From positions 6,014,001-6,078,000 of the forward strand of contig JANTQA010000047.1 of assembly GCA_027625915.1 (NCBI GenBank): a stretch of 64,000 nt of DNA. Reading direction: 5' to 3'. The translations under genes were made by a program, and so were the position numbers. The stretch's first letter is position 1; each line of letters starts with the position of its first letter. The stretch is from Anaeramoeba flamelloides. Taxonomy: Eukaryota; Metamonada; Anaeramoebidae. Of this stretch, positions 47,401 through 58,085 are shown piece by piece. Below the pieces are notes generated by a model that was not told the origin of the DNA, ran no database searches, and saw only the letters and a list, made by a program, of their open reading frames with translations.

Positions 47401-49294
47401 TTTTAATTTTTGTTTTGAGTAGAGAATTGATAGATTTTTTTTTATTTCCCAAATTAAAAAAACAAATCACATTAGCTTTTCTCGGGATTTCTATTTATTA
47501 GGAAAATCAACAAATTTCCAGAGTAAAATAGAAAACAGCAAGAAAACTTAAGCGCTTAACAACACTCTACGGTACTAAAAACTTTTAAATTGTTGTTTCT
47601 ATATTTTAATAAAGAAAAATAAATATTTTATACAGAGTAGATCAAATGAAATGTTCTACTAAAGTTAAAGATTAAATTTTAAATTAACACTTTATAGAGA
47701 GGCCAATTAGAAAGAAGGTTATGATTGTAAAATACCACTTTGAGAAAAGTATCATACAAAAATAGAATCTATTTTTCTTTTTTTTTTTTTTTTTTTATTT
47801 TTTAGTTGTATAATTTCCCCTTAAAGTCTTTAAAGAAAGTTTTGTTGGAGATTAATTAAAAAAATTTACCCTTGAATTGTAAATTTAAACAAATTAAAGA
47901 CTGTTTTATTCAAACCCAATATTTGTATCTTTTTCTTTCTATTTTAGATTTGTATTTTTGTATTTTCTTGAAAATTTTAAAACACCAAACAAAGCAAAAT
48001 ATGAATTTTCGGTGTGTTGTTTTTTTTTTTCTTTTTTCTCAACAAACTTTTCAATCAAATTGATCAACAAAGCCAAAGAAATTGAAATAACAATTAACTA
48101 AAAGAACAATTTTTTCTTCAAAAGAATATTGGACCAACCAAAGGGCATATATAGTCAACTAGAAAATTGACAATTAAAAATAAAGGTAATTTATGGAAAA
48201 GAAAAATATTGAGAATCTTGGAAATGAAAAAAGAGGAAAGTTGAATTTTGTTCCTTCATTTTAAAAAAGTGTGACAAAAAAGTTTTATAAATGATCCTAA
48301 AGATAGATTACAAACATAAAGTGAGTTATTTTTAGAACTTTACGAAAAACTTTTTTGATCAAACTTTTGTAAAGCTGCTTTGGGCTGATAAAATATTCAA
48401 AAAAACGGTTACTAATTCACAACAAATTACTCCACAAATAACGCTCACATTTTTGAAAACATCAACTAAAAAAGCTGAAACTTCGTGCTTATAAAGAAAT
48501 TTACAGGGGTTAAAAGGTGTAGTCGACCCAAAGTACAAAATTCTCTTTTAAGGGGAATTGAAAAAAATGTAATAGTCGTATGTTTCAAACTCCTAAACTC
48601 AGCGCAAAGATTTAACCTAAAAATAAAATCAAGGGATCTCCAACAAAAGAAAGTACTGAAAATTAAATAAAAAAAACGTATATTATGGTGTTTTAATTGA
48701 AGTGAATTTAGGTTGTGGTTCTGCTTTGTTTTAATTATTGTTTTTTTTTTTCTTTTTTTAACCAAACAAATGGTATTAAAAATGATCTTTATTTGAATTT
48801 TCGTTTTTCTTCTTTTTCCTTTTGATTTTGACTTGGTATTTTGAAAAAAAAAGAAAAAAATTTTGAAAAAAAAAAGAAAGAATAATTGTTACATTCTGAT
48901 TGTTAGTTTGGTTATTTATGGTAAAAACTGAAAACCCAACACCCTCTTTTTCAGTAAAAATACAGTCCAATATTTGTAAGGGTACCTCTTCTTCCAACTC
49001 AAGTCTGAAAATGCAATGATCAATCGTTTTACATATTAATTGAAATAGAAGTTCAAGAAGATTTGGATCTACCGTTGAGATTTCGGAAAAGTAAAAGATC
49101 GAAGCCTTGAGGCATTCCAATAAATTGTTTAATTGATCTTCAGAAAGAACATCTAAAGATAAAAAATCTATTTGTTCGTATAAATAAAATAGCTCAGCAA
49201 AGCATTCATTTGAATTTTGGATTTTGGAACATACACTAAGAAGGGTTCTATTGAGTGACTCAAGATCGGAAGTAAACGAAACGCTTGTTGTCAT
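35432..49294 (-). CDS. USP34: Giant USP34-like ubiquitin-specific protease, multi-exon
   Basis: A cysteine deubiquitinase (peptidase C19). Coding blocks in gene order: exon 1 49294-48893; one or more exons about 48690-48411 (borders unclear); 46101-45578; 45324-45196; then 44012-35432 nearly continuous. The N-terminal part matches USP34: EEEVPLQILDCIF, STILPLRIMGITLLTNIAE, VVCQLFSSNAHNQILKNSTK, LQFLAFNHE. The catalytic domain has a Cys box NNPGTLCYL (Cys codon 40421-40419), a QQQDSFEF segment, LPKILIFHLKRFEYD, the His box DGNAKFGHYYSL (His codon 39659-39657), WYMFDDSRV, and the ECFGG typical of USP9X/USP34. The zinc-ribbon CxxC pair expected before LPKILIFHLKRF is absent. The long C-terminal part is helical and armadillo-like, with a poly-Asn run at 38525-38608. 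The reading frame shifts near 37800 and 41540 at A/T homopolymers, so assembly errors are likely. It could equally be called USP9X/24-like. Confidence 0.85.
38525..38608. repeat. (ATT)n / coding poly-Asn tract
   Basis: About 28 uninterrupted ATT units on the plus strand encode poly-Asn on the minus strand in the deubiquitinase, next to a Gly/Asn segment (IDGGGGGNN). A second pure run lies at about 41394-41441, near a frame break in the same gene. Such tracts are prone to length change. Confidence 0.9.
44013..45195 (-). other. 1.2 kb intron of the USP34-like gene
   Basis: The donor GTTCTT at 45195 follows ...IDKQSNK and the acceptor CTAAAG at 44014-44013 precedes ACAATTATAGTAGCG. Both sides are phase 2, and the join gives ...QSNKTIIVAFKEKVVCQLF, which continues into USP34-like sequence. 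A short plus-strand frame (44597-44809) inside looks like chance. Confidence 0.55.
46405..46650. repeat. Hairpin repeat with GCACTTTACGGCACTTGAGG tag
   Basis: Has the hairpin CCCAGAATTTAAAAGAATTG paired with TTCTTTTGAATTATGG (46456-46520), then the tag GGCACTTTACGGCACTTGAG and, at about 46620, CTTGACGTTACTCTATAACA. Its left side directly abuts a minus-strand LINE 3' tail (reverse complement reads AAAGGAAATTAATTTACTCT, CTTCAAAAG, then A's). Confidence 0.6.
47180..47580. repeat. Hairpin repeat family, compound copy
   Basis: Contains the core hairpin (AAAAGGATAGAGTAAAATCT with CAATTATTTTAAATTCTGG, 47198-47249), several [31 protein letters not shown] units, and a right end GCGCTTAACAACACTCTACG (about 47550-47569), a variant of the family's GC-rich tag. 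Confidence 0.55.
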
Positions 49295-52200
49295 CCAAAT
49301 TATGAAATAACAACAATAAAAAAAAAAAAAAAAAATGATTTTAGCAGTTTATCATTTTTTCAATTTTGTGCATCATTAGCAAGTTGTTCATTAATAGATT
49401 TAATGATACAATGTTACCAAAATTTAGTGAGTTTTTTAAATTAGCTCAGCTTTTTCAATGAGTTAAATCTCTCATATTTATTCTTTTTCGATTTGTCAGT
49501 TTCTTGTTTTTCTTCTTGTAAATTGTAACCTTTTTTATTTAATTCCCATCAATATTCCTTTAAAGTCATGAGAACAATATCAAGGAAATCTCTTTTTCAT
49601 TAAATTGAACATGAAAATTCAAGTATATTAGTTGTAATAACCAAATTTTTTCTTTTATAGTAACATAAGGAAGCATAATTTAGTCATTAACAATCTCATT
49701 TTGAACTGATTTAGTGAAGAGGTTTGGTGTTTTTAAAACAAACAATAGGTCATATATTAAATAACTTGAAATAAAAATTCTTAGATATTTATTGTAAATT
49801 AAAAAGTACTTTGCATCTTTTGGACATGAATTTTTCGAGACATTTAAATTTTTTTAAATAAAACTCAACAGGGAAAAAAATTATTAAAATCTAAATTAAA
49901 CTGATCCCTGTTTACCTGTATTTGCCTAATCAATGGCAAAAGATTATTTCTTTTTTTTTTACTAATTTTTTTTTACTTAAAAAGAGTTTTCACTAAAGTA
50001 GGTTGTAATTGGTCGATCTAAACTATTTTCCAGGAAAAGAAAACAGTTGGTGTGAATTATAATACAAGTGTTTAGAGTTTTTGAATGAATATTAGGTTAA
50101 AATAATTAATTTTGGAAATTAAATAATTTTATTCATTTTCATATTTTTTACTCATTTTACTTTTTTTTTTTTTTTCTATTTTTTTTTGATATCTAATTTA
50201 AGTCTTTTGAAAAGTTTTTTTTTATTGCAAGATCAATAATAACTTGATAAAGCCTATTATTATAATTTTATTGATATAGTTAAAATATTTGTATAGAAAT
50301 TATTTTGTTTTATTCTTGAAATTTTATTTGGTCTTCAATTGGAGATTAAAATGATCATTTGAGTTTTCCTCAATAGCTGACTCTCAGAATTTGAGTTTTT
50401 TCATTTTTTTAGTTATATTTATAATTTATTAGTTTCATTTAATACGAATATCAACTAACTTTTGACATTTATTATTCTACTTATTTATTCTTTATTCTTT
50501 AACAGTCCATTATTTTAAATAATTTATATCTCAAAAAAATTGTGAGGTCACTTTGACTGGAAGAAGGTTTATTTGAAAAAGAAAATTAAAAAAGAAAAAG
50601 GAGGGATTTTTTGCCTATCATTATGTGAATATTAGTACTTTAAATAGGAAATTTTTAAATTTTATATTAGGTAATTCAATTTAATGGATTTTATTTGAAA
50701 TATGATTCCAACATTCAAGGTGTGTTAAAATTCTATTCTTTGAAATTTTTATGAGGAATATAACAAAAGCAGAAAAGTTTGATTTTGTAAAAAAAAATGA
50801 TTAACAATAAATTTATTTTTTTTTTAAATAATAAAATACAATTTAAACAGTATCAGAAAGATTAAGAAATAATACATATATAATTAGTCTTGTCTGTATT
50901 GTAAATTAATTATGTTAGATTTATAAGTGCTAGGTGTCATGTATAGTTTAAAAAGGATTAATAAATAAATAACAAAATAAAAAAAGAATTAAATTTCATA
51001 AGTATCTACAATTTTTTTATCGAAACCCATAAAAAACTTATTAAAGTTGATATATAACTGATAAAAAACAAAATAATTTTTTAAATATAATAAATGAAAA
51101 AAGTCAAATATATTTTTTTTGAAAGAAGGTAATTATATTAAGTTGAAATATTTTTTTTATAATTTAAGGTGATAATAGAAAGGTTATATATTAATCAAGT
51201 TAAGTATATTATTTTAAAAATAAATAATATTATAATCAAAATGGTTTTTTGTTTTATTTTTTTGTTATTTTGAATTTATCTTTAAAAAAATCAAAAATTA
51301 TTGGTTGGGGAAATATAAATTACACTTTGAATTCCATTTTACTTATATGTTTTCAAAGGTAATTTAAGCGTAAAATCATAGATTTCACAGTTTTTTAAGG
51401 AAAAGACATACCTAAAAAAATTTTTTTATCTTTAAAAAGCAAAAGGAAAAAATTGAAAAGGAAAGTGGGGAAAAAGAAAAAGAAATAAAATTTTTAAATT
51501 TTAAAAAGATTTTATATGTGACAATTAGTAAAAAATAAAAATAATAATAATAATAAAAAACAATGATATCGTTAATCAAGAACATCCAAAAATCATAGTC
51601 ACAATACTTTTGATTAATTTAATAATTTGAAAATTGATCATGAAAGTACACTTGGGGGGGGGACTTTATTTAATTGCTGTAATTTCTTTTTTTTTTTTAT
51701 GATTTACTTTAAACCTTTTATAATTTTTAGCCTTTGAAATTTAGTTTTTATTTTCAAGTTACTCACACTTTTGTGTTTCGGTGTCACATTATTAGAAAGT
51801 AGCCATTTTTTCTTTTTCTTTTGTGGCTTTTCTTACCAATATAAAGAAAATTCAGTCAGGGGGGGGTGGAAATAAAATATAAAATCAAAATTCGATATAA
51901 TTGTTATTTTTTAAGTTTTCAAGGTTAAAAAAATTCGAAAATGTCAAGTAATTTAAAATTCCTATTAGTTATATTTCCTGTTTTTTTTTTTTTTTTTTTT
52001 TTGGTAAAATGTTTTAATATATAAGTTTTTTTCTTACGTAATGTACAATTTAAAATTCATTCGTTGTTGCTTATTTCAATAAAATATACCCCAAAAATAG
52101 GTTTTCTTTTTCAAAAAATGGTAATTTTGAAAAAGTGTCGTATTTGTACCTTAATGAGTTTAATCGCATTCTTTTCTTAATTACATAAAATTATCTTAAA

Positions 52201-53357
52201 TTTTTAGAAAAATAATTGAAAAAAAAATGTATAACTGAAATCCAATAAGTAGTTTTGGCTAACATTAATTTTCAGAATGTATATTTTTTTTTCATTTAAG
52301 CTATTTCCAATAAAGCGGGGCAATTTTATTTTAAAATATATCTTTTAAACTCCATCTTCAAATAAGTATTCAAACCTCCCAAATCATTAACAGTTATTGT
52401 TCGATTCTTTATAATAATTCAATGTGTTTCTTAGTATTGTATTACATAAATAAAAGATATTAAAATTTTGGATCTCGGTTTTATCTGTTATTTTTTTGGG
52501 GTTAAAATTGGTGTTTATTCTAATCTTTTTGAGAGAAAAAAGCATTTTCGTAACTTGTTTAATCTCAACAAATTTTCAAATAGAATGAAAACATATAACA
52601 TTGTTTTTTTTGTTTAAAAAATCATTTTTATCTTTGACATATTTATAGTTTTTTATTGTAATTGTTCGTAATATTGTTTTCACCAAAAAAAGTGCTTTTT
52701 TTTTTTTTTATTTTTGGGAAATATTTTCAATAACATGTTTTGAAATAAATACCTTGGCCATTTATTCAATCAGTATTAATATTAAACTTAATTTGGTAAT
52801 ACCAATTAATGAATACTTTGACTAACAAAGATGATTTTTCATGAAATGTAAAAAAAATTGCCAAACTTTTTTGGAAATGCCTTAGTGTACCATCAAAAAC
52901 ATTTCAAAATGAAGTTTAATTTTTTTGATTTTATTGGGTTAACCAGAAAATTTTGAATCCCCAACTAAAATGAAGAAGATTCTAATAATAAATTCCCCAA
53001 TTACTCTATTTTGGAAACAAACTTTTGAAATTTTTTTAAATGGTAAAAATTAAACCAAAAATATATTAATCTTTACAGATATAAACATCAAAGTCACTTT
53101 TTATTATTAAATAACTTTGAATTATATGTTATTTTCATTCATAATATCGATTTTCGAAAATGATTTTTAAAAAAATTCTAAATACTGTAGTCAAAATAAC
53201 CCTGCAAAAAAATTTAATGCGTGTTTCAAAATAAAAAGCATGTTTTTTTTGTTATAGCTTGACCAATGCATTAACCAATCAAAGTAACCAATAATAAACC
53301 CTAAAAAAAATGGTATTGGTTTCTTAAAGTTCTATTATTTAAAAAGAAATTCTAAAA
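49295..53357. other. 4 kb intergenic AT-rich DNA
   Basis: Upstream region of the minus-strand deubiquitinase gene. It is A/T-rich with runs of G (GGGGGGGGG near 51653-51661 and GGGGGGGG near 51860-51867) that are unusual in this DNA. One LINE tail lies at 51290-51400. No gene or RNA gene was recognised. Confidence 0.45.
51290..51400 (-). mobile_element. LINE 3' tail, minus strand
   Basis: The reverse complement reads GTGAAATCTATGATTTTACG followed by CTTAAATTACC and AAAGTGTAATTTATATTT. This matches the last codons and 3' UTR of the LINE at 27145-27220. Only about 100 bp remains recognisable. Confidence 0.6.
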
Positions 53358-53593
53358 ATGAAGGATCAAATTGCAAAATTTATCTCAAAAAATAAAGTTA
53401 ATTTTTAAATAATCAAAAAACAATTCAAAAAAATTGAGTAATTATTGAAAATTTTCAACTATTTGAATGAATAATTTAACTTTTACAGAAAATAACCAGA
53501 CCTTTACTTTCAAAATTGATTTGGGCACACGTATACTATTTGTTAATAGATTGGATGTTGCCTTGGAACAAGAAGAAAAAAAAGCACGGATAA
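53358..53593 (+). CDS. Possible two-exon microprotein, 47 aa
   Basis: A tentative gene too short for a normal ORF call. Exon 1 (53358-53396) reads MKDQIAKFISKNK. A 92 bp intron has donor GTTAAT and a TTTTACAG acceptor (53487-53488). Exon 2 (53489-53593) continues in phase with KITRPLLSKLIWAHVYYLLI and DWMLPWNKKKKKHG, then TAA. Exon 2 is clearly richer in GC than its surroundings and has three Trp codons. The product would have one hydrophobic or amphipathic segment and a lysine-rich C-terminus, as in small membrane-anchored subunits. I do not recognise a family. The +1 frame of exon 2 is also open (FKIDLGTRILFVNRLDVALE...), so frame choice rests only on the intron phase. Confidence 0.3.
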
Positions 53594-54739
53594 TATTTAG
53601 AAACACGGATTAAAGTCGTTGTGCAAGCTTTATTTTGATCACCTCAACAACCAACAATATTCAAATCAATTCTTTGATCTTTCAACTTGTAACTATAAGA
53701 ATAAGACTCTACAGTATAGGGGTACAAACTATTTTCCTTTTTCACACAGCAGAAATTGTAGAAGACATTAAAACCAAAAAAAAAATTAAACTTTTGTCCC
53801 AAGCCCAAAAATGATCCAAAATCATAGTTTTTTTAAAGATAAAAACTGATCAATTGTAAACCCTTCATCACTCTCCACTATTTTTTTGAATTTAAATCGT
53901 TCAAAATTAAAGTAAACAATCAAAAGGCAATTGAAAATTAGTTTACAGTTATAAAAATCAATTAAATAATAATTTGTAAATTCTAACATGAAATATTTTG
54001 AATGATTTAGATACAAACCCTTTTTTTAGAAAAATATTAAGTATGTTTTCCTTCATCGTCAAAAAACAAATTATTTATTTAATTAATTGTAAGCACAGGG
54101 AATTGGATGTTTATTGATTGTCGTATTCGATCACATTCTTTCAAGAAATTAAATTTCACAATTAAATATCAAAGCATTTATAAGATTTTAAATTAATAAA
54201 AGTATCAGAAAAGAATAAAGTGGATTTTTAAAATGGATATTGAAAATTGTCAAATCGTCAACATTTTGTGGTGTTGTTGAAAAATGTAATTCAGGTAATC
54301 TTTAAGAATAAATTTATGGTGATCTGAAACAAAAAATCATAACAAATTTAAAATTATTTTTTTTTAAAAGATTTTGCTTTTTCACTTTGATTACATTATA
54401 AACAATCCAACGTCCGAAATTAGGACTTAGTTCGATATTTAATCTTTAAAAAGTAGAAATAATATGGAAATAAAAAAAACTTATCCTTATTTGTTAAATA
54501 CACTTTTCGAGATACAACAAAGATTAAAAACAATCTGTGTAAAATATATTTTTTTATAAAAAAAGATCTGAGATAGTCGTTACAAAAATCTAGTAAAAAA
54601 AAAAAAGGTTTGTATGCAAATATTTATTTAATAGAACTTTTTCAAGTATGAAGGTATACCAAGAAGTGTTTAACAAAATTAAATTCAGTAATTACAAGTG
54701 GAAGATTTTTATTTTTATTTTTTTTATTTTATTTCACAA
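53594..54739. other. Spacer upstream of SEY1, with a GC-raised patch
   Basis: Between 53620 and 54060 the DNA is somewhat less AT-rich, and minus-strand frames give protein-like fragments (ESDEGFTIDQFLSL at about 53830-53875, LYPYTVESYSYSYKLKDQRI at about 53655-53725). I could not join them with convincing splice sites, so no gene is called. The rest up to the SEY1 start is AT-rich and probably contains its promoter. Confidence 0.35.
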
Positions 54740-55378
54740 ATGACAAACGACTTTAAATTTCAAATAGTCAATGAAAACGCAGACTTTTTGGAAGACACCA
54801 AAAAAAGTCTTGAAAAGTCTCCAATTTATAACAAAGGGCACAATTACTGCACGCTTGGTATCATGGGGTGCCAGTCAAGTGGGAAAAGTACTCTTTTGAA
54901 TCTGCTTTTTGATACAAGCTTCACGGTAATGAATAATACATTAGGAAGGCAACAAACAACTCAGGGTATTTGGGTTTCTAATAGCGGGGATGGGGAATTG
55001 TTAGTTTTTGATATCGAAGGAACAGATTCTGCTGAACGTGGTGCAAATCATCGGGTTTGTTTTTCAAATTTTCTTTTTTTTTAAAAAAACCTTAAATTTT
55101 CCTTTTTTTTTTGTTTTTGGTAAAAGAGCGCCCAAACAAAGAACTTGTCTTCACAACTTACTCAACCAAAACAAATCTCTTTATCCTCGTCTTCTTGAAA
55201 TAAAAAAGCAATTTGAGAGAAAGTCTACATTATTTTCAATGGCGATTGCTGAAGTTTTAATCATTAATATCTGGGAAGCAGATATTGGAAGATATCAAGC
55301 ATCAAATTACGAGCTTTTAAAAACCGTTTTTGAAGTTAACCTAGAATTATTTGCTTCAGAAAAGTAAATCTTTTATTT

Positions 55379-55420
<42 letters not shown>

Positions 55421-58034
55421 TATTTTTACCTTTTTTTTTTTTTCAGCTTTGACAAGTAATTTTTGAAACAGACTCTCGTTTCTTTATGGACAAGTGTTTA
55501 ATGCCTTTTTGAACACTAACAATACCCTTCCATAAATAAAATTATTTGCTTTCTATTCGTTCAGAAAATATTTACTGATTGATGAAAATTAAATTAGCAT
55601 CTTTTTTCATTCAACTAAACCAAGACTGTTTAAGAAATTTAAAGATCTGGCTGTTGTTTTTTCAAGAAAGTTCCTTCGTTTACATGAGCAAAAGGGATTT
55701 TCAAAATGAGATAGCAAAAAAAATTGTAAACTTATTTGGAATTTATTCGTTTTCTGAAAAGAAATAAAAACTTGGTTGAGTTGCAATTTATAAAAATAGA
55801 AATTGAACCAAATTTTTATTATCATTCTGAGGACTCTTTAAAACAATTGTCTTTCTTTTATTACAAAAATTAAAATTATTTGTTTTTATTCAATAAAAAT
55901 TGAAAAGATGGATTGAAATAAAGAAAAATTACTGTGTTGTGATCTAACAAATACTGAACAATTCGAATTCAATCTGGTGATCTATTTTGAAAAGTACAGT
56001 TTTTTGTAAATTTCAAAATAATTATCAATATTAATTAACCATTGTGAAAAAAATTTGGGTCATTAAAAAAATTTGGGTCAGTCAAAAATTTGTTTTCGTT
56101 TTTTAAATAGTAAATATTAGCAAAATGATTTTTGATCAAAGTAAAATTTTATGAACAAATCTTACATTTAAGAAAAACCAAAGTCAGTATCAATAATAAT
56201 TTTCAAAGGAAAAATTATTTCGTTGCATTTTGTGCTTATAGAATTACTGTGGAACTCTAAAAAACAAAAAATTTATTTTTAATTGTAAACTTTACTAAAA
56301 ATAAGAGAAATATTTAATAGGAAATTTTAAAATCTATTAATTCAATAAGATATTTATCATTGTTAATGAACACAAATTTATCACGGTTAATCTTGAATAA
56401 CCTTTTAAATCAAATTGAATTATAAAATCTTCAAAAAAAGATGTTTTTTAAGAAAGAGGTTGTTTTCCACTAATGTCTACAATCAAAACTTCAAAATACC
56501 GAAATATCAAGATTTCAGAAACTTTTTAAATTCTTAAAATCCCCTTAGACAAACCTTAATTTAAAACTGTTATTAATTTTTGGTCTTCCCAAACAATGAT
56601 TAACTAGATCTTGGAATGTAATCTAATAAAAAAAAATCAACATTTTTAGTAAAGTTTACAATTAAAAATAAATTTTTTGTTTTTTAGAGTTCCACAGTAA
56701 TTCTATAAGCACAAAATGCAACGAAATAATTTTTCCTTTGAAAATTATTATTGATACTGACTTTGGTTTTTCTTAAATGTAAGATTTGTTCATAAAATTT
56801 TACTTTGATCAAAAATCATTTTGCTAATATTTACTATTTAAAAAACGAAAACAAATTTTTGACTGACCCAATTTTTTTTAATGACCCAAATTTTTTTCAC
56901 AATGGTAATGCTGTTTCAAAAAAGCGAATGCTTTTTCAAAACTTTTTTCAAGTTTTCTATTTTAAAAAAGTGAAAACTTTTTCAAGAATTAAAACTGTTT
57001 TCATAGTTTTAAAAAAGTGAGGAACCAACCCTTTAAATGTGGTGTAGAGATTGGAATGTGAAAAAAAAAAGAAAAGTATTGAATACAAAGCAATTTTTTT
57101 CAGAGAAAGGGATTGTTTACTTCAAAATCAAATAACAACAAAACAATAAAAAAAAACAGTTTTCACTTTATTAAAACATAAAACTTTAAGCACTACGTTC
57201 CCGCCCTCGAGGGGGTTGAGTAATTGTGTTATTTCACTTTCACCTCTCAAAAAATTTTTTCAATCTGAAGAAATTGGACAAACAAAAAAAAAACATTTTC
57301 TGTCATCTTTACCTTTTCACGCATACTTTTTTTTTCTTTTTCAATGAAAAGGAAATTGAAAATAACAAAAAAAATAATTGCAAAAAATGGCTTTTGGGGA
57401 TTTTCAAGTGCAAGTTCAAATTTGAGAACATTTCAAACTTGTAAAAGCAAATGTAAAAAATATTTAAAACAACCCAAGAAAATAGTGTGAGTTTCGAAAG
57501 TTGAAATGGAAATTATAAAATATTAAAATCAAAATTTTTCATGATCTAACAAATCAAAAATTGTGAAAATTGTTCAAAATGTGAAAATTTCACATTTTTT
57601 CTCAAAGAAATTCTCGTTGGACAAATATTACTTGGATTACATAACTCTTTCAAGAGTGATTTTATACATTATTTTACTCTTTTCACCTAAAAAAGTAGTC
57701 ATTAAAGCATTTTTAATTCTTGAAAAAGTTTTCACTTTATTAAAATAGAAAACTGAAAAAAGTTTTGAAAAAGCATTCGCTTTTTTAAAAGGGCTGTACT
57801 TTAAACAAATTTTGAAATTCACACCCTTTTTTCTTCCAAACCAATTCATTCAGATCACTTTACTAAATCAAAAATAAACTTGAACTCAAAATTTTTGACA
57901 AACCAAAATTCAATTTTTGAAAAAAAAAATTCTATTTAATAAATTATGGCCAGTTTTAAAAAAGTGAGGACTTTTTTCAAACCTTTTTAAAGTTTTCTTT
58001 TTTAAATCAAAGGAAACATATAAACATTTAAAGT

Positions 58035-58085
<51 letters not shown>

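Larger units (their letters stand above)
46102..48400 (-). other. Repeat-rich intron(s) of the USP34-like gene
   Basis: Lies between the coding block ending near 48411 and the exon starting at 46101 (acceptor CTTTAG). It contains two copies of the hairpin repeat family (46405-46650 and 47180-47580) and a piece of minus-strand LINE tail (about 46365-46405). No coding exon was recognised in it, but a small one could be missed. Confidence 0.5.

Noticed and set aside
48466-48765. Separate 99-codon gene upstream of the USP34-like body
   Set aside because: Frame and position fit better as part of exon(s) of the USP34-like gene between exon 1 and the exon at 46101; the upstream part of the frame is low-complexity.
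55127-55208. Extra coding segment ([15 protein letters not shown]...) before SEY1 exon 2
   Set aside because: It has fairly good composition, but no acceptor upstream of it keeps the reading phase, and Sey1 proteins go directly from the DIEGTD...RG region to QFERKS. It is kept as intron, with a note that an alternative splice form is possible.
57226-57444. Plus-strand frame in SEY1 intron 2
   Set aside because: Lies inside a CAG-ended mobile element and has background composition.
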